Shown: piece after piece, positions 10,701 through 20,594 of the stretch
How positions within the stretch are numbered: the first letter of the stretch is position 1
How the letters are laid out: the number at the start of each line of letters is the position of its first letter
Source of the DNA: Argopecten irradians
Lineage: Eukaryota > Mollusca > Bivalvia > Pectinida > Pectinidae
Reading direction: 5' to 3'
Assembly: GCF_041381155.1 (NCBI RefSeq)
Contig: NC_091146.1
Span: forward strand, 33,604,328 to 33,668,327
DNA length: 64,000 bases
The notes under the pieces: model-generated
What the model saw: the letters and a program-made list of their open reading frames with translations, nothing else
Databases searched by the model: none
What the model was told of the DNA's origin: nothing
Translations under genes and position numbers: made by a program

Positions 10701-13521
10701 GGCTGAAAAATGTAGAAACACTTTTTTGCTAATAAACAAAACCAGACAAATATCCTGATTATCACAATTCGAAATGAAATATTTAATGTTTTGGAAGAAA
10801 AATCTCTAGGGACAGTTTTTACGGAAGACAACATTATTGATCTGAGCTCAAATAAGTACAAAATCAAGGGTGAAAAACAAAAACTATTAGCAATGTACAC
10901 GCCAACAAATCTGACATGGACAGAGGGAGAGGAGGAAAAAATTCTAGGTTACGCACCTAATATTGGATTCCCTCAATGTTGTCAGCTTTTTTTATAATTC
11001 CGCTGAATTACAGAAAAAAACGAGCAGAATTTTTCGAGAAACCAGTTAAATTTTTCATACAAGCTCTGTCAAATTTACCAGAATGTTCTGCCATTCTGTT
11101 TCTCTTCCTCAATGATGGGGACATAAAGGTAAATGATCTTGACCCAAATGCTGATAAAGTAAACAAAACACTGTTAGAACAAGCATTTAGGATTAAACTG
11201 GTTAATAGTGAAGAAAGGACAAAAAGGGAGTATGAGGAGAAAGTAGATTTTGTAAGAGAGAGTTTAGATAAGCTATTAGGATTTTTGGTAAGAAAGGAGA
11301 AACAAGGGTTGTCTGGTGAGGAAGTGTACAGATTTCATCATGATTTTATATATGTCACAGTAGCTCTGTTGTATGGAAAGAAAACACTTGTCGGCTACAT
11401 AAAACATTGTCCAAGAAACGCACTCAGTTATCTAACAACTGTAAAAACATCTACAGACATGGTTGTCATATCACCTGGTCATTACAATGATTTGTTTGAA
11501 CGTTTGCTCCGAGAGTATGAGAGTGTGAAGACCTGGTATGGTTATGCTGTGACTGGCTCTCTAGATGTGTGGAAAGATCCTGTATTTGTTGAGAAATTTG
11601 ACAAGTTTTTTGGACAAGAAAAAGGTTAATAAACTCAACATATTGAATAAAGCATGTGATTCTGGATCAGCTGAATTAGCTGTGTATCTATTCAAAAATG
11701 GTGTTAAACCTGACAAGGACACAGATAGATGGTGGTGGAGATTGATTACAAGAGGTTAAACGTGGTGAGGAGATCTAAATATACTCAAGGAAATTGTTTT
11801 TACTTGAATGTGAGATAAAACAGAATTGTTAAATGAAGCAGAGTTGATCATCAGAGTGTGTATGTATCTGACTCATTCGGGGCCAACCTGACAGACACAG
11901 ATTGGTGGGGATTGATTACAAGAGTCGAGGGACGGTGGTGAGGGAGATCTTAACATACTCAAGGAAATTGTTGTTTACTTAAATGATGAGATGAAACAGA
12001 AATTGTTAAATAAAGCATGTGAGTATGGATCATCAGAGTGTGTTATGTATCTGCTCAGTGTCGGGGCCAAACCTGACGACACACAGATTGGTGGGGATTG
12101 ATTACAAGAGGTCGAGGGGCGTGGTGAGGGAGATCTAGATATACTCAAGGAAATTGTTGTTTACTTAAATGATGAGATGAAACAGAAATTTGTTAAATAA
12201 AGCATGTGAGTATGGATCATCAGAGTGTGTTATGTATCTGCTCAGTGTCGGGGCCAAACCTGACGAGGACACAGATTGGTGGGGATTGATTACAAGAGGT
12301 TATGAATGGTGAGGGAGATCTAGATATACTCAAGGAAATTGTTGTTTACTTGAATGATGAGATGAAAACAGAATTTGTTAAATAAAGCATGTGAGTATGG
12401 ATCATCAGAGTGTGTTATGTATCTGCTCAGTGTCGGGGCCAAACCTGACGAGGATACAGATTGGTGGAGATTGATTACAAGAGGTGGTTTGGTGAGGGAG
12501 ATCTAGATATACTCAAGGAAATTGTTGTTTACTTGAATGATGAGATGAAATTGTTAAATAAAGCATGTGAGTATGTATCTCAGAGTGTGTTATGTATCTG
12601 CTCAGTATCGGGGCCAAACCTGACAAACACACAGATTGGTGGAGATTGATTACAAGAGGTGATGAGGATGGTGAGGGAGATCTAGATATACTCAAGGAAA
12701 TTGTTGTTTACTTGAATGATGAGATGAAACAGAAATTGTTAAATAAAGCATGTGAGTCTGGATCATCAGAGTGTGTATGTATCTGCTCAGTGTCGGGGCC
12801 AAACCTGACGAGGACACAATGTTACGTGTGGTGAGGGGAGGGAGTATGGACCTGTACAATACAGTACGACAGTATGGTGTCACTCCTACAGGGAGGGATG
12901 TGTTCGGTATGAATGTCCTACATGTGGCGTGTTTGTTACAGAGAGAATCTATAGTAGCAGACTTGTGTAAAGATTACCCTGACCTCGTACATGGTACTGA
13001 TGAGTGGGGACAAACACCGCTCCATTTGGCGGCGAGGACAGGAAACTGTTCTGTGTTCCAGACAGTAGAAAAAACTGTACTTACATGTTTGTGTAGACAC
13101 CAATGTCTGAGAGTAGACGGTTCTTTGGTACATATAGATTGTGTGTGTAGTCAGTACATGTGTAAGTTAGTGAACCGTGACGGGGGGACTGTGTTACATG
13201 TGAGTTGTATGGAGGGACAAAAGGCTTTGTCTGTTGTGTATATTTGTAGGTCTTACCCCGCCATGACGGCGTGTAGAGATAGTGACGGCCGTCATTGTCT
13301 ACATTATATAGCTAGAGGTACAACAGATGTAGACATGGTTTATTGAGGTGGAGAATGTTGTGAGAAAACACTTAGAATCATTACATCAACACCACAATAT
13401 TAAAACGTTACTGGACGGGGAGGGGAGATCTGTTTTAGACTTGGCGAAGGGAAGACGGGGATACGGAGAGGGAGAAGGAAACCCTTTGTATGAACATCTT
13501 CTGGGAGTGTTTTCTAAATAA
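1440..13521 (+). CDS. Copy A: DED - STAND NTPase - ankyrin gene, whole locus, multi-exon with many indels
   Basis: Likely cytoplasmic immune-type signalling protein: an N-terminal death effector-like domain, a phase-1 linker of small exons, a STAND-type P-loop NTPase and C-terminal ankyrin repeats. Exons I can place are 1440-1784, 2290-2351, 6121-6346, 7767-7885, 8578-8648, 10166-10195 and 10385-13521. They were placed by aligning A with copies B and C and by matching GT-AG sites. It is the only copy in the window with a natural C-terminus and stop (13519-13521). The linker exons at 6121, 7767 and 8578, the Walker A region and the ankyrin block all carry small indels relative to the other copies. 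As written, it does not give one open frame. It could be a decaying paralogue or a functional gene with consensus errors. Joining the DED exon to the NTPase exon is inferred from collinearity with copy B, not from a transcript. Confidence 0.72.
2290..2351 (+). CDS. Copy A exon: short basic linker
   Basis: A small exon between a ttcttgcag acceptor and a gtgtgt donor. It begins RSPTKRLRTGQEC and so carries a short basic cluster (KRLR) that could act as a nuclear localisation or binding patch. The matching exon of copy B is 60 nt and in frame. This one is 62 nt because of two extra bases near its end, so it shifts frame on entering the next exon. A dispersed repeat starts only about 7 bp after the donor. 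Confidence 0.6.
2358..3386 (+). repeat. Dispersed repeat, about six units of about 170 bp
   Basis: Starts TTAGCTCACCTGGCCCGAAG, has a GTCCGTCC run, then repeated units holding TCGCTACTAGTCATAGAGTT, GGGGAACAGAGTTTGTATAA and a GGGGCAGGAGG core. A related stretch is at 52890-53690 in an intron of copy B. It fills the first intron of copy A. Confidence 0.7.
3387..3504. mobile_element. Hairpin MITE, about 118 bp
   Basis: About 35-bp inverted arms: the left ends GCTTCTCGATTTTAC, the right starts GTAAAATCGAGAAGC, and the outer ends read TGTTCA and TGAACA. It is inserted in the preceding repeat array. No coding capacity; a non-autonomous DNA element by structure. Confidence 0.6.
3505..3944. other. 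Intron sequence, nothing recognised
   Basis: Between two repeats in intron 2 of copy A. A 72-codon ORF is present but lacks family resemblance, splice context and copies in B or C. Confidence 0.4.
3945..5055 (+). repeat. Dispersed 'aggtcacctgag' family repeat, 5'-truncated
   Basis: The first 40 bp match one arm of the hairpin element at 41411-41537 (GTGCCAGGTCCCTGTG). Then come units with GGGGTCAAAAGGGGTCGAAT, TCAAATACTCTTCATAGATG and ATGACCCTGGGGTCTC, ending ATGCCCATGGGCCTCTTGTT at about 5055. A longer member on the minus strand is at 61463-62673. Confidence 0.65.
5056..5780. other. Intron of copy A; its right part is homologous to copy C intron
   Basis: The segment 5460-5700 aligns with the reverse complement of 63200-63440 (shared GACATACACGAGTAGCTGTA). 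No gene seen. The minus-strand ORF at 5065-5304 has no support. Confidence 0.5.
5797..5873 (+). repeat. tRNA-like sequence (probable SINE head)
   Basis: Has a box A-like GGTAGCTCAGTCGGTAGAAC and a perfect box B GGGTTCGAATCCC, with acceptor-like ends GACCAG and CTGGCC. The anticodon arm does not fold well, so this is more likely a tRNA-derived repeat than a working tRNA. Its counterpart in copy C is 62997-63077 on the minus strand. Confidence 0.5.
6121..6346 (+). pseudogene. Copy A linker exon, decayed relative to copy C
   Basis: Aligns along its length with the exon of copy C at 61128-61301 (shared starts ACATCAACCCAGTTGGAG and shared ends with a gtgtaa/gtgtac donor). Copy C gives an open, Ser/Thr/Pro-rich linker. 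Copy A is about 50 nt longer, with scattered insertions that place a stop codon 10 codons in. The flanking intron is also collinear with copy C. Either this exon is skipped or dead in copy A, or the local consensus is poor. Confidence 0.5.
6640..6965 (+). repeat. Units of the 'gatggcc' repeat
   Basis: Carries ATTATGCATATTGC, TTTTTGGGAC and ACAAGATGGC motifs. Aligns with 60600-60990 (minus) in copy C, confirming collinear introns. Confidence 0.5.
7767..7885 (+). pseudogene. Copy A linker exon, shifted frame
   Basis: Lies between a tttttcag acceptor and a gtttgt donor. It matches the 114-nt exon of copy C at 59844-59957, which reads VTINYNDLREYKDE and ends GEQTVLPPG. The A version is 119 nt and carries several one- to three-base differences that break this frame, though the end of the exon (GGGAACAAACAGTTTTACC) is well kept. 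The function of this linker segment is not recognised. Confidence 0.5.
8578..8648 (+). pseudogene. Copy A linker exon, indel-bearing
   Basis: Follows the acceptor ttccctag and aligns with the exons of copy B (52445-52510) and copy C (59162-59227), each 66 nt and open. Copy A is 71 nt, with one extra C and about six extra bases near the end, so phase is lost. A consensus-like gtaagt lies 17-23 nt before the in-frame gtgaa donor in all three copies. The earlier site would put the next exon out of frame. Confidence 0.5.
9080..9950 (+). repeat. Tandem 'agaaagtactgaaggg' repeat, about 6-7 units of about 140 bp
   Basis: Starts with a GTCCGTCCGTCC run, then units sharing CGCTATTTCTCAGAAAGTAC, TGCATATTGCATTTTGG and AAGATGGCCGAC...CCATCTTG. 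Each unit contains a small inverted pair (GATGGCC / GGCCATC). The mirror copy is at 57830-58990 in copy C. Confidence 0.75.
10166..10195 (+). CDS. Copy A 30-nt micro-exon
   Basis: A micro-exon between tttcacag and gtgagt that encodes DIHPDLLPQIG when entered in phase 1. The same 10-codon exon is kept in copy B (55002-55031, EIHSDLLPMIG) and copy C (57557-57586, DIHSDLLPQIG). Three-way conservation of both splice sites and frame, inside introns that have diverged more, supports it as real coding sequence. Confidence 0.65.
   Translation: MSIQTFYPK
10385..13521 (+). CDS. Copy A main exon: STAND NTPase, ankyrin block and C-terminus
   Basis: Begins after ttattag with a charged lead (VNRIKTEKEK), then the NTPase. 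The P-loop region GNT-G-GKTSTAFQLLNW is shifted by one extra base near 10502. Walker B CIIDDIFG, the sensor-like ILIITIRNE and the winged-helix-like IGFPQCCQLF follow. This order resembles the novel STAND NTPase (nSTAND3-like) group that is common in molluscs. A fully open stretch from 10976 to 11629 covers the helical part (FFEKPVKFFIQALSNLPEC to WKDPVFVEKFDKFF), after which a T-run shifts the frame. From 11640 ankyrin units follow in a near-identical tandem block to about 12830. Then come divergent canonical ankyrins (NVLHVACLL, GQTPLHLAARTGN, GTVLHVSCMEGQ, GRHCLHYIARG). The end of the protein, after one more shift near 13340, reads EHLLGVFSK and stops at 13519-13521. Confidence 0.75.
11760..12830 (+). 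repeat. About 180-bp tandem units coding ankyrin dyads (6-7 copies)
   Basis: The marker GGGAGATCTAGATATACTC recurs near 11771, 11945, 12131, 12316, 12499 and 12678, a spacing of 174-186 bp. Each unit codes about 60 residues: one ankyrin-like helix pair around DLDILKEIVVYLNDEMK and a second around LLNKACESGSSECVMYLLS. Units are almost identical at the DNA level, which implies recent amplification or gene conversion. The spacing differs from 180 by one to six bases because of small indels, and these break the reading frame repeatedly. Confidence 0.75.
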
Positions 13522-14850
13522 AAACAATACCATTCACACTTGTAAGTATACACAAATAATCATCACAAATCATATTAAACAGATATACATAAAATCCACG
13601 ATAAAATTAAGTATTTTCCTGAGGACAATCAATCCATTGTCGAGTTTATAGTCCCGATTTCACCGAACGACTTCGAGCTGCGCCTCTAGGGGTGTCCTCG
13701 ACGACGTCCGAGTGCGGGTCACAAACTAGGAACGTTAAGGCAGATCAATCAATCAATACACAGCAACAGAGTATTATGTAATATATATATTTAAAATAAT
13801 GAGTAACATTGAATGATACTATTTTTCTTGTTTGTACAATAATTGATATGTTACGTATAAACTAGTCATTTAAACAAAATAAAATACAATGTTTTGATAA
13901 TTCAGCAAAGTTATTTTAGGTTTTGATATTTTCGTTTTTTGAAGAGATAAACACATATATTTCACTTTGGTTCAAAAAATTTTTTTTTTTTATAAAAAAT
14001 TACGACTCCAATATGAAAGACGATGTGTAAGCTATTCAGAATCTTTTGGTTATTTATTTATTTTTTTTTTTTTTTGATTGAAATAATTCTGTTTTTTGCT
14101 TTGGTTGTATGAAGAAAAAAAAAGAGCAAAAAAAATCAAGACTTTAAAATCATTTATTTTGCTCTCGAACAACAAGTTCACTTCTTTTTTAAGACATAAC
14201 AGATAGTCGTTAACGTTTTAACTAGTGTAATGAAAGGACATCGCTAAATATCGGAATCAGATTTTGTTTGCGGTACAAGGGAGACAACTCGTATAAGTAC
14301 TAACATCATTGCATGACGAGAGAAGTCGTACGAAAATGACGGAAGGTTTGAGTAGGTATGGGTCTGAGTTGTACATTTATATATTTAATATTTTGACTGA
14401 CATAAACCGGTTTCTCCAATAGATTTGTCGTATGAACAAAGACATACAGTAGATTATACATCTATGCGTTATCTTTGTGACATTTCTGGCATACATTTTA
14501 TTGTATTTCAAGCTCAAACCGATATTCTAAAATGACCTTGTATGTGTAACACAATGCTAGATTTTATAGAAATGTAATCATTGGCTCCTCTAGGAATCGA
14601 ACTCTGGTCCTCTGACTTGATAATCTGACGCTCGCAATCAGCTGATTAAGTTTAAGAAAGTGTCTCTATCCGAGAGATATATTGCATATAGTGTGTACTC
14701 ACCAGAGTTTCTACATATATATAGCTATAATTTAATGATGTCATATTTTGGATGCTCTCTAAAATATACGAAGACAGATTTTCTCTGCATTTAATGTATA
14801 AATGCTGAATATGCTAAGTGTGTAATTAAATGGTATGTATTCAAAATTAC
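13522..14850. other. 3' flank of copy A; little recognisable
   Basis: AATAAA overlaps the stop codon at 13517-13522, and another lies near 13877, a more usual place for a poly(A) signal. AT-rich with A/T runs near 13980-14130. On the minus strand, 14590-14660 carries a box B-like GAGTTCGATTCC with an AGGAGCC end, a possible decayed tRNA-derived fragment. No gene seen. Confidence 0.4.
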
Positions 14851-14859
14851 TCGTATGAA

Positions 14860-15175
14860 AGAGAGGTCTGTAGAAATATGTATTATGTCGATGAATTTTA
14901 TACTGAGAGTAAATGTTACATTTGATCTATAAAATGTACATATTCTGTATATAACTTGGTACTGGGAGTATATGTTAGATTTGATCAATAAAATGTATAT
15001 ACATTGTATTATGTATATGATTTTTTTTTTATACTGGTAGTTTATGTTGGATTTGATCTATAAAATGTATGTATTCTGTATATAACTTGATACTGGGAGT
15101 TTATGTTAGATTTGATTTATAAGAATAAGATAAATGTTTTATTTATATAACTTTAGGAGTATATGTTAGGTTGTG
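14860..15175. repeat. Degenerate tandem repeat, about 70-bp unit, about 4 copies
   Basis: Units share GATTTGATCTATAAAATGTA and ATATAACTTGATACTGGGAG. AT-rich. The ORF on the minus strand here is only the repeat read out. Confidence 0.6.
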
Positions 15176-15394
15176 TCATATTCTTTGAGAATTTGCCATT
15201 CAATATTTCAGTTTCATTTGTCTTCAGTATTTGTTAAAGCCAATGGTACACAAAGCAGTATACATTTAATGCAAGAACATGACAATCTTGTCATAAGCAG
15301 GTGCTTTGTACTGTATTTAACAACGTTGTTAATATTGTGTGTATATGATAAAAATAAACATTCATAATACCATCTTCTGTTGTTGTGACATTTT

Positions 15395-15775
15395 AGGTTA
15401 TTTGACCAGAACGATGAGCTATAGTCATCATGCTTTGTGACGTCCGTCGTCATGGCTGCAACTTGCTTTAAATGATCCTGAAATGACCCCGACAAAGTGC
15501 TGTTATTTTTCGGGTCAATCCGAAATCTAAGATGGCCGCCGCAATCGCCATCTTGAAAACATATTTTGACCTTCTTCTCAATTGCTGCACGTGCGATTTG
15601 GCTGAAATTTGGCTAAAATGATTCAGCCATGGTCCTAACAACGTATTATTATTATTTGGGTCGATCCGAAATCCAAGATGTTCACCAAGATATCATATCT
15701 AATAAATTTCCTATATGCCAGTTGCAAAGGTATTCAGATGACCGATTAGGTCCTTGGGCCTCTTCTTTATGATAT
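15395..15775 (+). repeat. Short member of the 'aggtcacctgag' family
   Basis: Begins TTTTAGGTTATTTGACCAGA, has GTCCGTCGTCATGGC and paired AAGATGGCCGCC...GCCATCTTG, and ends GGTCCTTGGGCCTCTTCTTT. About 380 bp. Confidence 0.5.
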
Positions 15776-16184
15776 GTACGATCTTAAATGAAATTTCATT
15801 TCATATATCTTATCGCTCCACGTTATATTTCCCTACATCTGGTTAAAATACAGATATTAATTATCACTACGTGTAATAAGAGGATCTGACAACATCCCAT
15901 TAGGGGTTACGTTCTGGTGACCTTTGGAAATGGCCAATCAAATTGTTGCTGCCAGAATCTTGTCTGGTGACGAACAGTTTGAAAAAGCTGTCAGAATTAG
16001 TTTCATGTACGTAATCATCTCCCCAAAGAGCACAACAAAGTTAATTACATGTATATATGTATACTGGGACGAAATAGCGTTTTCAAATGATGTAGCAAGG
16101 TGTAGAAAAAAATCTGATGTACAGGTGGAATAAAGGTCATCCGAACATGACCTCTTATGGGATTTTGTCAAATCAGATTGATTC

Positions 16185-16310
16185 CCTTAATGACATAAAC
16201 AAATATATTACACGTGAGAAATCACTGGGTATTGGGCGGATTACGTGATAAATACAAATAAATTACATGTGAGAAATCACTGGGTATCGGGGGATTACGT
16301 GATAACCATG
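16185..16310. repeat. Direct repeat, about 62-bp unit, two copies
   Basis: GTGAGAAATCACTGGGTAT and GGATTACGTGATAA occur twice in a row. Confidence 0.55.
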
Positions 16311-16384
16311 TTGTGAAGAATTGCAGGAAATACAATTGTTTTACCGATAAATCAAAGTATGGCTAAAGTTTTCGTCCTGGTGAA

Positions 16385-16765
16385 CTAATTTCTAGATCCC
16401 TGTGACATTGGGATAGGTCCAATTATATATATATATATATATATATAATGTAACTAATTTTCAGATCTCTGTGTATATTAGGATAGGTTCAAATATATAT
16501 GAACTGTAACTAATTCTTAGATCCCTGTGTACACCAGGATAGATCCAAATATATATAAACTATTACTTATTTTCAGATCCCTGTGTACACAAGGATAGGT
16601 CCAAATATATATAAACTGTAACAAATCATCAGATTCCTGTGTACACCAGGATAGGTCCAAATATATATAAACTGTAACTAATTTTCAGATCCCTGTGTAC
16701 ACCAGGATAGGTTCAAACATATATAAACTGTGACTAATTCTCTCAGATCCCTGTGTACACTAGAC
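16385..16765. repeat. Tandem array, 56-bp unit, about 6-7 copies
   Basis: Unit contains GTAACTAATTTTCAGATCCC, TGTGTACACCAGGATAGG and an ATATATA tail. Copies are 80-95% alike by eye. Confidence 0.75.
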
Positions 16766-16769
16766 TGTA

Positions 16770-17990
16770 TTAAAACATGACTATGATTTAATCTTTTGTT
16801 GTCACCAGTGCTTTATTTGGACTATTGTTCAAGTACGTGTTCTGTGTATAGGTACGAATCCGGATATAGGTACTAGTCGAAGCGAGAGAATGGCAGATCG
16901 GATAGGACACAAAGCTACTCTATCGCATATTTTCTATATATTAAATCTTGTTTAATATGACTAAAGTTTTAAACATTTACCTGATAACTTTTCACTTAGG
17001 AGATAGTCAACACTGCCTCATCGGATCCGGAAGTGTACATACTGATCGGCAAGTAAAACATGCCGTCTAGTACCGGCGAAAATCGGCCTAATAAACTTTG
17101 AGATATCCAAATGCAACATTTCACCGCTTGAAAATTACACAACCATATATCGATTGTACAATTATGAGGTCAGGATATTGAACACACCTTTAAATCTTAC
17201 ATATTATGCGTATGCATAGACATCAACACATTCATTTTACCGTCTATCACGGAACACCGGAAATAGCTACTCATGAAGCGAGAGAGTAAAATACAGTTTG
17301 ACATAGGTGAGATATTCACTGTTTTACCTGCGTCCTAAGTCCTTGCTTATTTGTCTGATCGGTTCAGAAAAGATTCTAGTTCCGTTACTTCCTGTATCAT
17401 TACAGAGACCTTCAGTCGGTGTTCCAGTGGTTGTGAACATTGTGCTTTCATTTCGTTAGAATTAAGAAAAGGTCACCTTTAAAATGTCGGAAAAGAGTAA
17501 ATGAAGTCTAGGTGAGTAATACAGTCGTTAGTAGGGATACAAAAATTATGTATGTCCGTCGCGTTTAAAGCCAAATTAACTATGGTCTAAAAACGCCAGA
17601 CGCATTCTGCACTGACTACGAGCATGCTTGATTTCAGGTAAGTGTTCTTTCTTAAGTTTAAGTATGTAAAAATCCTTCCTAACTATAGTCATACGGAAAT
17701 ATCACTATTAAAATATTTCATAATGATCATTAAACTTTATACATGTAGCACCAACAAAAATAAAACTGACTACGTGAATTAATTACAACGGAGGCATTAG
17801 ATATAATCAAATAGTGTGCCGACATACATGCAGTAACATCACGCCAAATGTTTTCGTAATTGTTACTTTTCCCCTATACATGTATATTCGATTTTTTTTT
17901 TTTTTTTTTTTTTTTGTTTTTTACATTTTTTTCTTAGATTATATTATTTCCCTATTCCCTTTACGTAGTTTTAGATATATCCTTGATTTA
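16770..17990. other. Intergenic, nothing recognised
   Basis: Only a long T-run (about 17888-17914) stands out. No ORF with splice context or family likeness. Confidence 0.4.
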
Positions 17991-17994
17991 ATAC

Positions 17995-18320
17995 CAAGCA
18001 AAACCTTTTCGTTGCCATCTTGGTAAGTACAAAGAAGGGAACGACTTACAATGATCACTAACATAATATCAAAACCAGTGGTAGGTAAACTTACTAAACT
18101 AGAAGGGTATCTTATTTCATTAGATAGATAGTTAATTAAGGTTTTTCTCACTCAAATATTGTATCTTAGATATCTCTGTGGCCCATTTTAAATGAGAAAT
18201 TGTTTAGGGGCTGCGATGACGGAGTGACTTTTTGATATAACCATGTTTTAATATCAAGCAAAACTTTTTCATTACCATTTTGGTAAGTACAAAAAAAGGA
18301 AACGACGTCGTGCAGTTTTA
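17995..18320. repeat. Direct repeat pair about 255 bp apart
   Basis: CAAGCAAAACCTTTTC...CCATCTTGGTAAGTACAAA near 17995-18035 recurs with few changes at 18253-18298. Confidence 0.5.
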
Positions 18321-18489
18321 GCGGTGCACAAAAATATTGGGAAAACATAATGCAAATATTATGAGCTGAAAGTGTAGATAATTATGTCAAATAATACCAG
18401 ATTTGGTCAAAATCCATCCATAGATATTTATATGGGGAAAATAACAATTACGAATACTTTTACACGATACTGTTTATATACCCAATGTA

Positions 18490-18615
18490 TATGAACATTG
18501 CAACAACTCTTCCATATCTGAGTCGCGAGTTCGGATCCAATGTAATGCAAACGGCAGCTGACCGTAAGCCGGAGGTTTTTCTCTGGGTACTTAGGCATTC
18601 CTCCCGGGAAATTAC
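18490..18615 (+). mobile_element. SINE fragment, bivalve tRNA-type
   Basis: Shows GAGTCGCGAGTTCGGATCC (box B region), CAGCTGACCGTAAGCCGG and TTTTTCTCTGGGTACTT, matching the middle of the SINE at 54153-54368. The tail is lost. Confidence 0.5.
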
Positions 18616-18664
18616 ATTAAAAAATGTGAATATCAGAAAAAAACGCAAGCATGTATATACTATT

Positions 18665-18872
18665 TAGGGTATCCTTCCTCTCCGTACACGGATCGGACCG
18701 GTTTTAACAGAACATACACCGTAAGTATTACTACCATAGCACCTTCCGGATTCCATACACGGATCGGATCAGTTTTCAGAACAAGGACATACACCGTAAG
18801 TATTGCTTCCAGGGCACCTTCCGGATTCCGTACACGGATCGGATCAGTTTTTCAGAACAAGGACATACATTG
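18665..18872. repeat. Tandem repeat, about 75-bp unit, nearly three copies
   Basis: Unit holds CCGTACACGGATCGGATCAG, GAACAAGGACATACACCGTA and GGGCACCTTCCGGATTCC. Confidence 0.65.
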
Positions 18873-19785
18873 AACTTCATTTTTTAAAGTATATTGAAAC
18901 CATTAAAATGTATTTATGTTTCAATAACGTTGTACAAAGAAATGATTAATTGTTTTAAGATGAGCACCATTTCTGTTAAAAACAGATTATTTAATATGGT
19001 GAAACATATTTCTTCAGGTACATCACTCATGTGATGGTGAAGACTATCCTGATTATGTGTTTGATCTGACTTTCAAAGAAATATTGGCAGACTTCGGTGA
19101 TGGCTCACTTTTCTCCAAGGGTTGTTTTCTAAATTACCCGTAATTTATATATGTATATGCAAGAATTTCCAATACACTTTTATATAGACAAAATTAATTG
19201 AATTAACAATTAATTTATGTTTTGATAATTTCATTTTACCACTATATCACTCTTAAAAAATTTTAATCTTGTTCTTCATAACAATTACAGATACTGTACC
19301 AAGTAACAGACGTGACCGCCATCCTTGAATACATTAAGAATTAAGAAACAGACTATAGATGACCATTTCACATGCAAGTTATGTAAGAGTTGTCTTTCTT
19401 TGTATACAACATGTGTTACATGTAAGTGGATTTAGGTTGTCTCCCTTCTATCACACGTTTACTTATTGAGGAGGATTAAGCAACGCTGATTTACATCCAA
19501 AAGCAAGTAAACCAATCAAATTGGTTGTTACATTCCTCTTTTGGATAGACTTACAGATTTGTTTACATTGTTTTTATTGCTTCTGAGTACATTTCTAATT
19601 TTAGATACACTAGCTATATATATACCATATACGTATGAGTGTTGAATGCCATCTAAAGGGGAACTAACATGGCATACATATCGTATAAATAAATATATCT
19701 AAAGTACATGAATGACAAAATGGGCCTAGCAGTAAAACATAAACACATCTTAGGATATAATTAGATCGATTTAAATAACGTAGAA
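18873..19785. other. Intergenic, nothing recognised
   Basis: AT-rich. No supported exon or repeat structure seen. Confidence 0.4.
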
Positions 19786-19789
19786 ATTA

Positions 19790-20060
19790 ACATGCGTACG
19801 AACCACTTATATTCTGAGGGGATACACAGGTTTAAAGGACATTTAAAGATCGTATCATTAGATGTGTGTATTGTTCTATTGTTCTGGTGTAACGACAATC
19901 ATAGACATTTAAATAGGACCCCCTCTGAGTATCATCTGTACAGTCTGGTCAGGTATAAAGGATATTTAAAGATGGTATCATTAGATTGTATATCGTTCTA
20001 TTGTCCTAGTGTAACGACTTACTGACAATAATAGACATTTAAATAGGACCTCTATAGTAA
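19790..20060. repeat. Duplicated segment, about 130-bp unit, two copies
   Basis: TTCTGGTGTAACGAC...AGACATTTAAATAGGACC and GAGTATCATCTGTA occur in both halves. The same block recurs at about 22430-22530 and 26310-26400. Confidence 0.55.
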
Positions 20061-20189
20061 GCTTTAGTCTGTTTGGCTGTCGTGACAAGCCCAAGGTTGT
20101 TTAATGGTTAATGTATACGACACTGTATAAAATCTGTATTTAATGATTGTGTTAGGCTCCGACCGACGATTAATTAAGGAATGTTTTTT

Positions 20190-20316
20190 TTATTATTTTT
20201 TGTTGTTGTTTACTAGTGTGTAAACTGGTGTGGATAGACATTTCGACATGGCGCGTGATTTGAAATATCTGTCCAAAATGCAGTTTACACACCAGTCAAC
20301 AACAAAAAATAAAAAC
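20190..20316. mobile_element. Hairpin MITE, 127 bp
   Basis: Arms of about 37 bp: left TGTTGTTGTTTACTAG then TGTGTAAACTG, right CAGTTTACACACCAG then TCAACAACAAAAAA. The loop of about 50 bp has no ORF of note. Confidence 0.6.
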
Positions 20317-20594
20317 CATTGTTATATTTACATTTTGCCTGGTTATTTTTGTTCAAATTCAATGTTGCGGTTAAATAAAACTTCGTTTTTTCAACGTTAT
20401 ACGATTGATGTAACAGCTAGTCAATTGATAGAATCTCGGAACAACTGCCTTCAATTTGTCGGAAAATGTCATGTTCAGAGAGTACACAAGATATAGTTCC
20501 AGAATAACTTTTATTCCATTTATAAATCTTTCTTAAATATGTTATTTCCTGATATATCATTAAGATTTTCATTACATTCATACATTTATTAGTC

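Noticed and set aside
10607-10900. 97-codon minus-strand ORF
   Set aside because: Antisense shadow of the copy A NTPase exon.
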